Assembly (NCBI GenBank): GCA_036937835.1
Contig: CM072873.1
Location: 13,752,001-13,816,000 of the forward strand
Source: Pampus argenteus
Lineage: Eukaryota; Chordata; Actinopteri; Scombriformes; Stromateidae
DNA: 64,000 nucleotides
Reading direction: 5' to 3'
The translations under genes were made by a program, and so were the position numbers. Positions 44,101 through 57,500 of this stretch are shown in pieces (positions within the stretch are counted from its first letter, which is position 1; the number at the start of each line of letters is the position of its first letter). Below the pieces are notes generated by a model that saw nothing but the letters and a program-made list of their open reading frames with translations, ran no database searches and was not told the DNA's origin.

Positions 44101-47100
44101 GACTCATCCTGTAGGGAGCATAAAATGTTTGCACACAGTTTTGTACTTTAAAGTTTTAAGTGTTGACATATTTCAGTCTGGACCAAAGTGGTTGACCCAC
44201 TGATCCGTGGTATTTGACTTTATCCAACAGCATGTAATATTCATTCCCTTTTCTACATACAGAGCTGATGGGGGACACAACTGTGTGGGACCAGAGAAGT
44301 CTTATCGATCCTGCAACATCCAGGTGAACAAACATTCAAAACAACTTCTGCTTTCAATTCGTCTTGTGATAGAAGCTCTTTATCCTCAATGTTTGCTTAA
44401 TCGAGTCTCAAGCCAACATTGACGTAAATAAGAGTATCATCTTTAAATATTGAGCATCCTCCCCATACTGCCCCATTATTTTTTGTTATTTGGACATTTC
44501 ACATCGTTTTAAATCTGTATTAATGTCTGCATAATTGTGTGTTGACCTTTGACCTCTTTGTCCTGTTCAGGACTGTCCGGAAGGATCCAGGGATTTCCGT
44601 GAGGAGCAGTGCTCCCAGTTTGATGGGACTGACTTCCAGGGGAAACGTTACAAGTGGCTCCCGTATTATGGAGGTCAGAAGCAAAGCAAAAGATTAGTGT
44701 TCCCTGATTCACATGACTGTATATTGGATAACACAAAATGACAAATACAGTTACTAATGATTGTAAAACATAGATTAAAATTAAAAGAGAGAAGTTACCT
44801 TCATGCTGAAATGATGCTCATCTCTCTGACAGCTGAGAACCCCTGTGAGCTGAACTGCATGCCGAGGGGGGAGAACTTCTTCTATCGCCACCGCAGCTCT
44901 GTGGTTGATGGTACGCCCTGTCACCCTGGACGGAGGGATATTTGTGTGGAAGGAGTCTGCAAGGTAGGCTGCACAGGACAGAAGATGAGATCAAATGGAC
45001 ATTAAATCTGAGAAATACAGAGGAGGTTTCTTAGAAGATCTGAAAGTATGTGTGGTGATAATACAGGGTACAGCAGCAAATATTAGACAATTAATTAATT
45101 AGTCAATCTACAGCAAATTATTTGTCAATCATTTTTTAAGCAAAAAATGTCAAACATTTAATAATTACAGCTTCTCAAATGACATTGTTAAGATCAACGT
45201 ACTGAAAACAAATCAACAACAATGTAGATTTCATAGCATCAATGATGTAATTACAAAATGAACCTATTTGAACCATATTTTTGTATTCATTATTAATTAG
45301 TATTAATTATTAGGCTTATGTAATATAAATGTAATTCTTCTTAAGTTCACGTTTCTCTTTCTGACCCTTCCCTCTGCCCTGCAGTCAACCATTCACATAA
45401 AATGAGCTGCTATATTTGTAACACTGTGCTGGGTAGAAACAGTTGTTAAATGGACTGTAGTGATTTGCTTTAAGAAAAATATAAAACTAAATCTGTGTTG
45501 CAGATTTGATTTAATGACATAATTAGTCTGTTCCACCTATATTTGTAGTAAAACAGACACAGGGAGAAAATATTTCACTTTATTAATCAGAATGGACACA
45601 GCCAAAGGAGCTGAGCAGCGGGATCAAAGATTAGTTTCACTATGTGGTAATGTCAAACACTTGTCCTGTTCTCATTCTGTTCTCATGTAATTATTGCAGC
45701 AACCTATTAACCTTTTCCTCAAGAAACACCTCTACTGTTTAACCCTCTGACATCACGTCTGTAGCAGCCAGTCTGTGGATAGCAGCAGCTGTCCGAACCT
45801 CACTCTGTTCTCATGTCTTATTTTTACATCTTATTGCTTAGTGCTCAGCTGATTGAAGGGCAATATATTAAACTGAAGTATTGGTGTGCAGTATAGATAT
45901 TTGTATAATATAGTTGCGTGCTTGCTTTCTATTTATCAAATGAAATTCACAATTTTAATGCTGAAACAGTACAAGTAAGAGTTTAGAAAACCCATAAAAC
46001 AGGTTTTGGATAATTGTTGGTCACTGAAAACTCTCCAATTAAACTCTAACGAAATAAAATTGTATTGTCGTCTTTTCTGTTGTCTCTAATGAAAAACTGA
46101 TTTAAAGGAGGTACAACACATCTAATCAATAGTATGATGACATCTGTTTTCCTTCTCCAGCGTCTGGGCTGTGACAACATGCTGGAGTCTCCTCAGCAGG
46201 AAGACCCCTGCCTGCAGTGTGGGGGTAGCGGACAGTCCTGCCACCTTGTCAAGAACACCTTCTCCATGCGCAACCTGCCAACTGGTATGAAGCACGTTTT
46301 CAACACTTACCAGATCTTTTCCTTCACCACATTTGTCATAGAAAGGTTTATCTTATCTATGCTGACAGACAGAAACGTCAGAGATGTACATATGTCTTTC
46401 TATTTATCATGTAAACTGAAAGGAGTTACTGTATGTCTCATCTGCACGTCAGGCTACAACCAAATGTTCATCATCCCTGTTGGAGCCACCACGATCAGCA
46501 TCAGAGAAACTGTGGCCACACGCAACTACCTTGGTGAGTTTGTGTTTGTGACTTTTTATAGGCCTGTGTACCGAATGACAGAGAAAAGAGGAGCGAAAGG
46601 AAGAGACACAAATAACAATATAACAACATTATGAAATGAAATGAGAAACTTTGCAAATGTTTCATGAGGAAGGAAGTGAGAAACCCTAAATGAGAAAAAT
46701 AACTAAAAGCAGAATACTGAACATTTGTATTATCAGACACCAAAGATCGTCCAATAGCAGATGTCCAATTTACCACCCTAGTTTTCAGTATTAGATTCCA
46801 GGTTTAACACATTTACATGTATGTATTCGTATACCACTTTATAGCTGACACACACTCACTCTAATCAAGTGTGACTGAAAAAAAAACAACCTTGTAAAGG
46901 CTAGAAATGACATCAAAACAACATAAAATCAGCTCATTTGAGTGTATACTTTAAATACAATGACTGACAAAAGTTTAACTTACTGCACACGGCCAGCTAT
47001 CAAGAACCTGCGTGGGGAGTACTACCTCAATGGCCACTGGGTAATTGAGTTTTCCCGGGCGACACCCATCGCCGGCACCATGTTGTACTACCAGCGAGGG

Positions 47101-50100
47101 GCTGAGGGTGACAACATCCCTGAAACCATCATTGGCCGTGGCCCCACCACTGAACCGCTTGTTGTTGAGGTAAGATCATACCGAGATGAGATTACGTTTG
47201 TCTTTATTATTATTTTTTTGTCTGTAATGTTTATTAAATCTCCAGAATACAATTTAAGAAAGAATAAAATTTCATTCAATATCTATTTGATCCTGAGACA
47301 TCTTAGTACACGTAGGGATGTTGAGTTGAAAGTGAAGTGACCTACAGAAAGGTCATGATTATTCATTTTCTGAGGACCATGAATATCTACAGCAAAGTTC
47401 ATGAAAATCTGCCAGTTAGTGAGATATAGTTAAGAATCAATTGGTCCCTGTGTGAATGATCTCTATCTTTGCGAATACATTTTGATCTTTATCTACAACC
47501 ATGTCCTCTCAGCTGATCAGCCAGGAGCCAAACCAAGGTGTGGAGTATGAATTTTACCTTCCTAATGGACGATCCAGAGACGGCTACTACTGGAGTTTTG
47601 GCTCATGGTCTTCCTGCACCAAAGAGTGTGGATCAGGTCAGAAAAACATGCCCTAAACAACGTGCAACCTCTTGTTTCAATTGTTATCATCCTGCTCCTG
47701 AAAAGTGTAACAAGTCTTCTCCTCTGTTAGGTTACCAGTCTCGGCTGGTTTTCTGCACCATTGATAACGAGTCCTACCCAGACTATCTCTGTGCATCTCT
47801 GCCAAGGCCACAGAGCAACCGTACATGCAACCCCCATCCCTGCCCACAGGTCAACAGGTAAGATACAGCCAAACTTCACTGATGAAGAGTTTTCTCAAAA
47901 TCAAGATCATTTCCATTTCATTAGTGAATCATCAAGTGAACAGAATCAAGATGAAGTGAAGACGAAGTTAGTTTTGTTTGTGCTCAGATATTTACAACAG
48001 ACACAAACCAAAGTTTACTTTAGAGCAGCTTTTTTTGATGGTCGTTCATGTGTTGTGACTGTGAAAGGATGGCGTACCTGTATCCACCAAAGCTGTGGAG
48101 ATCCTCAGAAAAACCCAGAGCGTATATATTCAGGTAACCCAGGATCTGTGGTCATACAGTAGTGAATCTGTAGGTGACTGCAAACACAGGGGGAGATCTA
48201 AATCATTATTTAATCATTTTCACCGATGATTACTGATTTCCTGAGCATGTGAAACCTAACCAAACTACCTAAATTATTAACTACTGACCTCTAAAAAATT
48301 GTCATAAATGATTAAAACGTTAATATCGATTGATTAGTCAATAATTCTCCCCCTTCAGATGTGTTTGACTCTAGTGTCTGTGTTTAGTGCAAAGCCTGTT
48401 CCTCCATGTGGGGTGAGAACAAAAGCGTGGGGCAACTGTCCAGCTCAGAGATCTCCTTTCAACCCTTTAATTACCCTCATATGTCTCAGACTCTCTTAAT
48501 GTCTTTCTGCAGGGAGACCGGAGGCTGTTTTGACGCCAGACTTCCATCAAAAACCTCCCTCTTTAACCTCCTAACCTGTGTTCCCTCTATCTGATCCCTG
48601 AGCTCGGCTGCTGCCTGATTGCAGTAGCAAAAACTGTCTGTGTCCATTAGTGTAGCTCATGTGTTGTGAGGTGTTCATAGGTCAAACGTCGCCATGCAGG
48701 AACTGCTGGGGATTGTGTACATCTGAACGAGAGACACAGCAGCAGTGGTGGTGTGGTAGTAAAGAGCCGGGGCTTCAGTCAGTGACTCTCTGGTATTTCC
48801 TGCTTCTTTTCTTTGATGCTGCTGCTCAGAAACCCGAGACCTTTATGAAGCCCGGATGACGCTATATTAATACATGTATATTAATACATTTGGGTTTTGG
48901 ATTATTGTTCAAACAAGACAAGCAACTGGGGATTTGTGGTGGGCACTTTATACTCTTATTTGACATTTTAATTAGTTAATTCATAATAAAAATAATAATT
49001 GGTTAGAGCCCTATATTCAATACAGATTTCTATTTTAAAGCAGATTTACATGTCTGGTTCTAGGTAAAAAGTAAGGTTTTATCCCAAAGGCATCTCCCTG
49101 TATTTAGATTTTTCCAAATTTTCTGATAAAAGTAGAGAATTAAAACACAAGCATCAAATCAAAACAGCAGCAGCAAAGTTATTCTCAGGCTTCTGTTGTT
49201 TCTCTCTCGTCAGAGGAGGACTTTTCCTTATGAAATAAATTCCACTACTGTCATATCCCCTGACCTCTGTGTCCTGTCTCCCTCCTGGTGGGTTCCCCAG
49301 CTGGAAAACCGGAGAGTGGAATACCTGCTCAGTTACCTGCGGTGGAGGCTCTCAGGTGCGCAGCGTGCAGTGCATCTCCCATGATGCCTCGGGACCTCGC
49401 GTGGTGGAGGATGCTGTTTGTGCTGCCTATACTGAGGCCCCGCCCTCCCTGCAGACCTGCAACATGCACAGGTGTGCAGAGTATCATGTGACCAGTTGGA
49501 GCCAGGTAAGAGAGCACACTGCAGGTGACGACAGATGGCTGAAAAATGAAACTGAAAAAACTATTTGGTCAAAAAACATGATTCAAAGATAAGATAAGAT
49601 CTATATCAAATAATTATGTAACACCAAAACCTTTCTGTGTTAATATGACGATGAGACATTTATTAATGTGTTTAGCTTAGCTTCTTTACCTTATTATCAG
49701 CTGGAGTGAAAAATGATCTGTCTGCTATAACTATGGTTATAAGTTTCCTACTTTCCTTTTCTCTTTTCTTCATTGAAATAATATAATCCTTTAAACATTC
49801 AAGAGAATCGGTGCTGTTTTGCCTGCAGTGTTCGGTGACCTGTGGTTCAGGTGAACAGACCAGAGAGATCACCTGCGTGGGTTCAGGAGGCATGAGGCTG
49901 GAGGAAACGTCCTGCAGCACTTTGGTCCGCCCGTCCGCTGTTCAACCCTGTGATAAGGCCGCCTGCCCGAGACAGATCAGCTGGTACATCGGACAGTGGG
50001 GACTGGTGAGTTCAAATATACGCATCCATCAACTACATTTTTCCTGTCATATAAAGCGTTCTATTAATTCTAACAGACAACGTTTTAATGATGATCCTCT

Positions 50101-53100
50101 CTCTCTATCTCCCCACCAGTGCTCTCAGAGCTGTGGCTCTGGCTCACGAGAACGTCAGGTGATCTGCTCCGACGCAGAGAAGAACCTTTACCCTGTGGAC
50201 CAATGTAATGCCAACGGCAAACCCTCCACAGTGGAGCGCTGCAACATCCAGCCATGCTACAGCCCACAGGGTGAGCACATATGCAAAATGGGCTCCTAAA
50301 TTATTGCTATTGCTCTTGCTTTATGGTTTCATTCGTGTAACTTGTTTATAGTTTCAAGTTTCCTGTTTGTTTTTGATTATAAAAATATATATTTTTTATT
50401 ATTATATATTATGCTTTTATTGTTGGTGTGTGTGTTCTTCCTGCTCTGTGTGTAGTGGTCCCCAGCAGTCAGGTCCCAAGAGGACATGACAACACACAGA
50501 CTGTCTTCCAGCCATACGTGCCAGATCACGCAACAGGTTAGACGCATCTCAATGATTATCTGTTGATTATTGCCATTTCCTGGTCATAGTATCAAAACTT
50601 TGTCTATAAAACTACAGTATTGCAAACTATTGTGCGGTATTTATGACTTCAAACTATTCATCAACAACTTGTTAACATGTATAACTGCAACTTCTTTTAT
50701 CTCATTTCACTAAAAATCTAACTTTTTTCACTAGTGTTTGCACCAAAGAAATGAAACTGTAGGTGTGATCACTCCATTATTTCTCCTCTTCAGTACCCCT
50801 GCACCCCTCCTCTCTGCTGATATAACTCCTGTCACTTTGTCCCAATCTGACCCCCACCACCACCACCACCTTTTCCCCATTCAGCCTCTGTCCCAGCACT
50901 AATTATCCAGGCCTGATTGACGTGTTTTCAGGGGTCCGTGGACATTGTCGGCCTGATTAAAATATTTCTGAAGCACTGAAGTATGCCAGTTCTGGCTGTG
51001 GTGTTTCTGGCATGTTCTGGCATTCTTTGGCAACGTGTGCCGTCCCAGTAGTCAGGAATTTCAAGTTTGAGAGCTTGTGTGTGTGTTCTGTTCTTGTAAA
51101 TGTATTTATTCTGATTACTGGTACATCTGATTCATTAATTTTCTATTTAAACATGTCATCAATGTGTTTTTTTGGTTATAGGATTGTTTTGCAGTTCTGT
51201 TCTTTTGCACTCACTGTGTGGCCTCAATCTCAATTAGTAAAGCGAGTAGTGTAGTGTAGTCTGTTTAAAGCATCATGAACTACAGTATAGGGTCAAGTCT
51301 GTATACTCAGTGTATGAATTCTCTCCCTGCTTGGTCTGAGCCAGAGACGGCAGATCGGACCCAGACAAACACAGTCCATGACCCTCACAACTCTGCTCCG
51401 GCCCTCCACTGCAGCCAGTCCTACTACGGCTGCTGCCCAGACGGACGCACTTCAGCCGGGGGCGCCCAAGGCCTGGGCTGCCCACAGGCTCCAGCTCCCG
51501 CCCCTGTTCAACCATCCTGCATTCAGACCAGGTATCCAGCTCAATCCTGTCATTGCCCTGTGGTTGAGGTTACATATGGAATCTGTTTGAGAGTCTTTGT
51601 CTGGGTGTCAGTTTTATGGCTCAGTGACCTCGCTAACCAGAGACTGTTTTTCATTATGCATGACCATACGAGATCGAACTGAGGTTTTCTTAGAAATGTT
51701 ACAATTGCATATTTTTGTTATATTTGCCTTTAAGGTTTTGCTACAAACTGTTTTATTGTTTGAACCTGCTTCCTCTTGTCCTGTGTGTTAGTTATGGCTG
51801 CTGCAGAGACGGTGTGACGGCTGCTCAGGGCCCCAACAAGGAGGGCTGCGTGGAGTATGTGACCGCAGCACCCACTGTAAGCATACGTACATTAAAATCT
51901 TTACAATTGTACGTCTACTTCACATTAGCTGGTCTTATTAAAGAAGAAAAAGAAATTTAAAAACTTTTAAAGGATATTAATTATATGTTTCAGTGGACAA
52001 CACATTTCCTTTAATATGGTAACTGTAATGATTTTTCTTCTCCTTCTAATCTCTTTTGTTTCCTCAGGTTGCTCCTTCTCTTCCCGCTGAGAATGCAGTG
52101 CAGTGCCGCACCACTGCTTACGGGTGCTGTTATGACCGCACCACACCTGCAGCAGGACCCAACGGGGAGGGCTGCCCCAACCCACCCAATCACAGTAAGA
52201 GATTGAGAAACCACAAACACAAAATAGTTTAGGATTTCTGTTCTTTTGTTTTGAGACTCGAATTTATGCAGAAAAAATGTTTTTCTACTACTTTTTGGTT
52301 GTAATGTTACAGTCTTCTGATGTTGGCATTGTCTAATCTAAACTTGAAATCCAGTTTTCCTTTTTGGAGGGAGATAACATCATGGTAGTGCTAAAGATAC
52401 TGATTATAAACAAAGATGTGGCACTAAAGAACTGAACTGAAACTTTAGGTAGTCTTACAGATATTTTTTTCAGGAACAAAGGCTCAGATCCCCATTCCAT
52501 TCAGCATGGTGACCTTATGCCTGCTCTGTTTCTTCGCTGTAGTTGAGCACTCAGTCTGCTCCCTGCCTCGTGCCGCCGGCTCCTGCAGCAGCTGGACAGC
52601 ACGCTACCACTATGACGTTCTTTCCTCCAAGTGTATGCACTTCTGGTTCGGAGGTTGCCATGGCAACAGCAACAACTTTATGACCCGAGCAGATTGCCAA
52701 AGGGCGTGCCAGGTACCTGCACCCAACCAGGTTCCGGTTGCCACCCCCAGAGAGACACCGTCTAGAGGAGGATCTACCTCAGAAAGGACAACATCTGGAG
52801 CAGGCACCACATCTGGAGGGTCAACAGGAGGGCGTTCACGCAACATGGGGAGGGTTTTCACAGTCCATGGTGGCTCAACGTCCACCGGCAGCCAGGCCAC
52901 AAGTGCTGCCACACATGCCCACAGGGCCAGAATCTATCTGCGTTCTCGTCTACCTTCCTCAGCTACTGCTGCACAGCACTCCGGCCCAGCAGCGAGGTAA
53001 GACCCTCAGGACCTTGCAAACACAGCCAAAAGCTCACTCCCTGTCCCAACCCCACCTCCACTGGCCTCATAATCCCAAAAACAACCTTCCTACCCATGTT

Positions 53101-56100
53101 GAAGGAACCCCAACCCACTGCCCTGCTCTGATTCTGAGGGCCAAAGAGTGACCTGAAGATTAAAAGTCACATCGTCCAAAGACAAACCATGTACATCACA
53201 TAACACTCCCCAAAATATGATGATGTCGATGAAGTTTTTTAATTTTTAATTTGTTGTGTCACAAAAGACACCACAAATGGACATAAACCACAGCCAGCAT
53301 TTCTAAATAGCACTACAAAAAGCCAAAACAAATACCAATACCACATAATTTAGCATAGTCAGATTTCTAGACTGACTAAGTCACTAATGAAGCATCTGTA
53401 ATTGTGAAACAGAAATCCGAGTGAAGTGAAAAATGATGGTCAATCTTGCCCTCTTTTCAAAGCTTTTGTGACAAATCAAAGAATAAGTTAACACCCACTG
53501 AAAATCTTGATTCTGCTGCCCTCCAGTGGTTTAACTTATAAGTGTACCAGGGTGTGTCATTATCTGTACAGCAGAATATAAGCTTTATTTCATGCAACAT
53601 CCTCTTGACGTAGACGCGCATCATTCTGGTGACACTGATATTATCTAAACCTTTCCTTTTGTAAAATACAACACATCTGAATTCGCTACACAGACTCTCA
53701 CTGTGTCAGGAGAAGTTGACAACCTCACAGCGACCCTACACGGACAGCTCTTCTGTGCAATGTTTCTGGGACTTTTTCCACTGTCTGCCTACAGTTACGT
53801 TGGTCTCCTTGTGCTTATTCGTGCCTGCTACCTCACCATGTCGGCCACCATCCTCGGAGCTTTGTGTTTGTCATCTTGATGTCATTAGATCAAACTAATA
53901 AAGGCTCTGCTGTGATGCTTCATCTGTCCTTGTTTGTATGTTGTCACTAAACCCTGTCTGTTTATTAAACCTAATCCTAGTTTTCACATCAGTTTTCACA
54001 CAATTAGTTCATGGGGGCAGCTGTTTGGGGAAACAACATCTTCAACAACATCATTTTTCTGTATGTGGGCTTTTCATCTGGTGCAGGGAAAGTCACCCTT
54101 TGTCTTCTTGTGTATCAATATTACCTTTTTAATTTTTAACATTTATCAATTCATAATGTCTGTTTGTTGTTTTTATGGGTGAGGGTTGCAGTGTTTGTCT
54201 TGTCCCTATTTATGTTGCATGGGCCAAAGCTGGGTTTCTGTCTTTTCTCTCTCTGGCAAACTGTTGAAGCCTGGTTGTGGGCATCCTTCATGCTTGCTTT
54301 GGTGACTACCGTACTGATAAAAGTACCAATAGTGGAGCATAAGGTGACTCTTTCATTTTCCTCCCCCCTTCAATTTTCCTCTTCTGTTTCTATCTTTTTT
54401 TTATTTCTGTCATGTTTGCCTCCTCCTGTTTCCTCTTTCTTCTTTTCCTCCTCTTCTTTGTTCCTTGCTTGTTTCCCTTCAACTTTCCCTCAGTTTGACC
54501 AATGGCAGAGTGACCATCGATAAGACGGACCCGTCCACTGTGGAGGCTTTAGTTGGCCAGACGGTTGTGTTGCCCTGCAGAGTCAGCCCGACACCATCAT
54601 CCACTGTCATCGTAGAGTGGAGAAGGGATGGCATCCCTCTGTCTACCCACAGGTCAGTAAAACACACACACACACATGTCCACTGCATGGTTTAATTTAA
54701 CCTGTATAGTCGGTGGCTTCTTATACTTTTAATGTAACTCTTCATTTATCTTTTCTGCAGGCATCATCAACAGCCCAATGGTTCCCTGTTAGTTGGTCCT
54801 CTCACTATGTCGGACTCTGGTTGGTTCTTGTGTGTGGCTACTAAAGAACAGGAGAGAGACCACCGCTACATTTACCTGTCTATCTCAGGTAATTTAGCAG
54901 AACTACAGTAGATTAGCTGCACAATATTTCATAAATCTTGATGTGTCGTACATGATGCCACAGGTTGTATTAGAACACACTGACCTTAGTTAGCTAGTTC
55001 TTATATATATATTATAATAATGAATTATGACTGGATTGCTCGCTTTGTGTGTCCAAACATGTGTGTGTGTGTGTGTGTTCATGCTCACAGAGGGATCACC
55101 TTTGATTCCCACCTCACTGCCCAGAGATGGTCCATTCCCGAGGTGAAAATGTCTCTTTGTCTCCATACACGAAAAGCTTTTATTATTAATACTTCTGTAA
55201 AATAGAAAGATAAAAAACTGAAAACACCAAAACTCTTAAATATGAACATACATTCTCTCAGGTTCAGTATCGAGCGGTCAGGTTCATCTTTGCTGGAAAT
55301 GCGAGGGGGACAAACTGCCAGACTGCCCTGCATGATTGTCCCTCCTTCTGCACGTCAGTCTGTCAACATTCAGTGGACAAAAGATGGACAGACTATCAGT
55401 GGCTCCAGGTAAATTTGTGTTTGATTTTATACAATTTTAATTTTTGTCTAATCTATCTAATTATGATTCAAAAAGATTGTCAAAGTCTGAGGAAAAGTAA
55501 ACATTGACACAATGACAGTATGTACAGGAGACCCGACTGATTTCTGTGTTGCAGGTTTACCAAACATTCAGACGGCACCCTGATCGTCGGCCCGCTGAGG
55601 TCTGAAGACTCTGGAGTCTACACATGCACCGCTTCCACCCAGCAGCAGCTGGAGCAGAGACAGCTGCAGCTCAGAGTCCAAGGTGAGTTTTATTCACATC
55701 TTTGCCATCATGCTAAACACATGCTAAACCCTACATACTATGTAAACATATTAAACATGCTGAATATGAGCATCCAGAAGTTTAAGTTGAATCTGACAAT
55801 GTAGACTATGTGATGCCCCAATAATCAAGGCTTATGTTTGTGTGTTGTTTTCAATGTATGTTAGATCAAATAGATAATATGCATTATTATTATATGTATT
55901 TTTACATATCTGAATATCATTGAAACAGAAGTCCCAGAAAGTATAAAGGGTTTAAGAATTTTAAATATAATCTGTTTCATTGTGTAGCGGACCTGAAGAT
56001 CACCAGAGCTCCCAATAACATCCAGGTGTCTGAAGGCAGCACAGCTCTGCTCCCCTGTGTGGTGTCAGGTGACAACGTCAATATTGGCTGGTCCAGGTAC

Positions 56101-56163
56101 TTATCATGATCAAGCTGGAGTATTTATCTTATTAGTACAGATACTGAATTATTGCTCAGTTTA

Positions 56164-56244
<81 letters not shown>

Positions 56245-56862
56245 TCAAAACAATATCAATAAAAGTTAATATGTCATAACTGTCTTTTTTCTTAATCTTT
56301 TAGAAATGGTGTGCCGGTGCGTCCAGATGGGCATAAAGTCCTGTTGTCATCTGATGGCAGCCTGATACTGAATAGTGTGAAGCCTTCAGATGAGGGCACC
56401 TACACCTGTAACGCTTACACTGGCATCTACTCTGTGAGTGCCACGGCTGAAGTGAAGGTCACTAAAGACACGCAGCAAAGTGAGCATCTCATCAAATCAT
56501 TGTTTGAAAACAGATTCTCATTTAAACAAAAGTTTTTAATGTATAAACAATATAAAAACTCAGATCTGTGCCAAGCAGGTGAACAAACAAGACTGACATG
56601 ATTTAGATGATAATTTACTTCAGATAATACCAGGCAATGTTCTGTGTATTGATTTGACTGAATCTGAAGCCTAACACTGTCTCTCAATTGTGCTGTTGCA
56701 GATGTCGATGTGCCGCCAGAATGTGTGGACCAGCCTGAGCTTGCTAACTGTGAGCTGATCGTTTACGCCCGACTTTGCTCCAACTCGTACTACTCCAGTT
56801 TCTGCTGTGCCAGCTGTACCAGGCATTTGCAAAAGAACGACAGGTTTGGTCGACTAGGGTAA
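41037..56862 (+). CDS. papln: Papilin (proteoglycan-like sulfated glycoprotein)
   Basis: Papilin is a secreted ADAMTS-like matrix protein. The 26 coding exons are 41037-41093, 41449-41552, 44263-44323, 44571-44673, 44833-44963, 46161-46284, 46453-46533, 46997-47169, 47513-47636, 47731-47857, 49301-49505, 49829-50005, 50120-50270, 50456-50536, 51354-51531, 51792-51876, 52068-52194, 52543-52996, 54494-54652, 54761-54888, 55091-55142, 55262-55408, 55555-55682, 55988-56096, 56304-56479 and 56702-56862. They total 1200 aa. The order is a signal peptide (1-20), TSP1 (26-77), a cysteine-rich region and ADAMTS spacer (78-304), and TSP1 repeats near 304, 363, 428 and 482. Next come three YGCC modules (CC at 593-594, 629-630, 674-675), Kunitz (C702-C752), a Thr/Ser/Gly linker, Ig domains (C876-C925, C984-C1034, C1076-C1124) and PLAC (1155-1195). 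The exon 15 acceptor (51353) is the weakest call. No metalloprotease domain is present, as expected. Confidence 0.95.
41123..41158. repeat. CA dinucleotide microsatellite
   Basis: About 18 CA units lie in papln intron 2, directly before a TTCTA tract. Confidence 0.9.
41183..41246. repeat. TTCTA pentanucleotide microsatellite
   Basis: About 12 near-perfect ATTCT units are followed by a degenerate TTATA tail. It lies about 25 bases after the CA repeat, making a compound microsatellite. Confidence 0.9.
43830..44215. repeat. Dispersed fish repeat (GCATGCTAACA type) upstream of papln exon 3
   Basis: The words AAATGCTAAAGTCAGCATGC, TTTACCAGTGTCACCATCTTA, GTTAGCATGTTGAT and CATATTTCAGTCTGGACCAA occur in the order of a common percomorph repeat. 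It stops about 50 bases before the coding exon at 44263. A shorter related piece is near 47376-47436. Confidence 0.6.
45075..45190. repeat. Dispersed fish repeat fragment in papln intron
   Basis: The sequence AATTAATTAATTAGTCAATC, followed by TTTGTCAATCATTTTTTAAG and CAGCTTCTCAAATGACA, matches the same family as 1515-1625 and 29405-29665. Confidence 0.5.
47858..49300 (+). other. Long papln intron, no separate gene
   Basis: The intron lies between the exons that end the second and begin the third TSP1 repeat. The open frames at 47761-48162 run through the donor into intron and are not separate genes. Confidence 0.6.
52997..54493 (+). other. papln intron 18 with possible alternative 3' end
   Basis: Reading through the donor at 52997 meets an in-frame TAA within four bases (AGG TAA). 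AATAAA at 53897-53902 lies inside the intron. No other gene is seen. The pyrimidine-rich run at 54340-54490 is the acceptor tract for the first Ig exon. Confidence 0.4.
56169..56244. repeat. TA dinucleotide microsatellite
   Basis: About 38 TA units lie in the short intron between the two exons of the third papilin Ig domain, ending about 60 bases before the acceptor at 56303. The open frame across it encodes only an Ile-Tyr repeat and is spurious. Confidence 0.9.
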
Positions 56863-57500
56863 AAGTGCAGGTTGGGCTTTATAACTCTGGGGTAGGTGGT
56901 AGAGGGGACTGAGGTGGGCAGTGTTTTGAAGGACTGCATCTTTAACACCTCAGCTTTCAACTCTGAACTGCTGCAATTGCCAAAAGGACTCAAAACATCC
57001 GTCCTATCCGACCAGGTTGTGCAGAATCACAATTCACGAACGCAACAAAAAAAAAAAAGGGCCTCCATCGCTTTGCTGTAGGTGTAGTTAAATCTGTGAA
57101 TTAGCAGTTGTTCTCCAGTGAGCTCTTTGAGAGAGTTAAACGCTGAATTTGGAAACATAGATGTCTTAAAAAAAAGTCTGTTGAATGTGATGAAGCAAAA
57201 GACCTTCCCTCTGTTTCTTGCTCTGCCTTTAAAATAAGTTATTACTCACTGAACCTACATGGTCTCTGTTTTCTAGAGAATTATGTTGATTTTATTGTGA
57301 GGTCATTAAAAGGATTGTTTTTATTATTATTCCATACCTGCCGTCCTGTTTTGACCACTATTTTTTTTTTAATAAATGTTTTGGCATTTCACTGATACAG
57401 GGCTGTACAAGGAGCTCATAACAGATTGTGGCCTTTTATTTTCACCTGGTATTGTTTATTTTTCTGTAATTATTTGACAATAAAAATAATATTTTGATAA
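56863..57500 (+). other. papln 3' UTR
   Basis: Non-coding. AATAAA hexamers at 57371-57376 and 57479-57484 are both plausible poly(A) signals, the second followed by a TTTTGATAAAA stretch. Confidence 0.55.

Noticed and set aside
47761..48162. 133-codon open frame continuing past papilin exon 10
   Set aside because: It is another frame of the exon end plus intron. The splice donor at 47858 joins in phase to the next TSP1 exon.
56057..56269. Open frame encoding an Ile-Tyr repeat
   Set aside because: It is the translation of a TA microsatellite.
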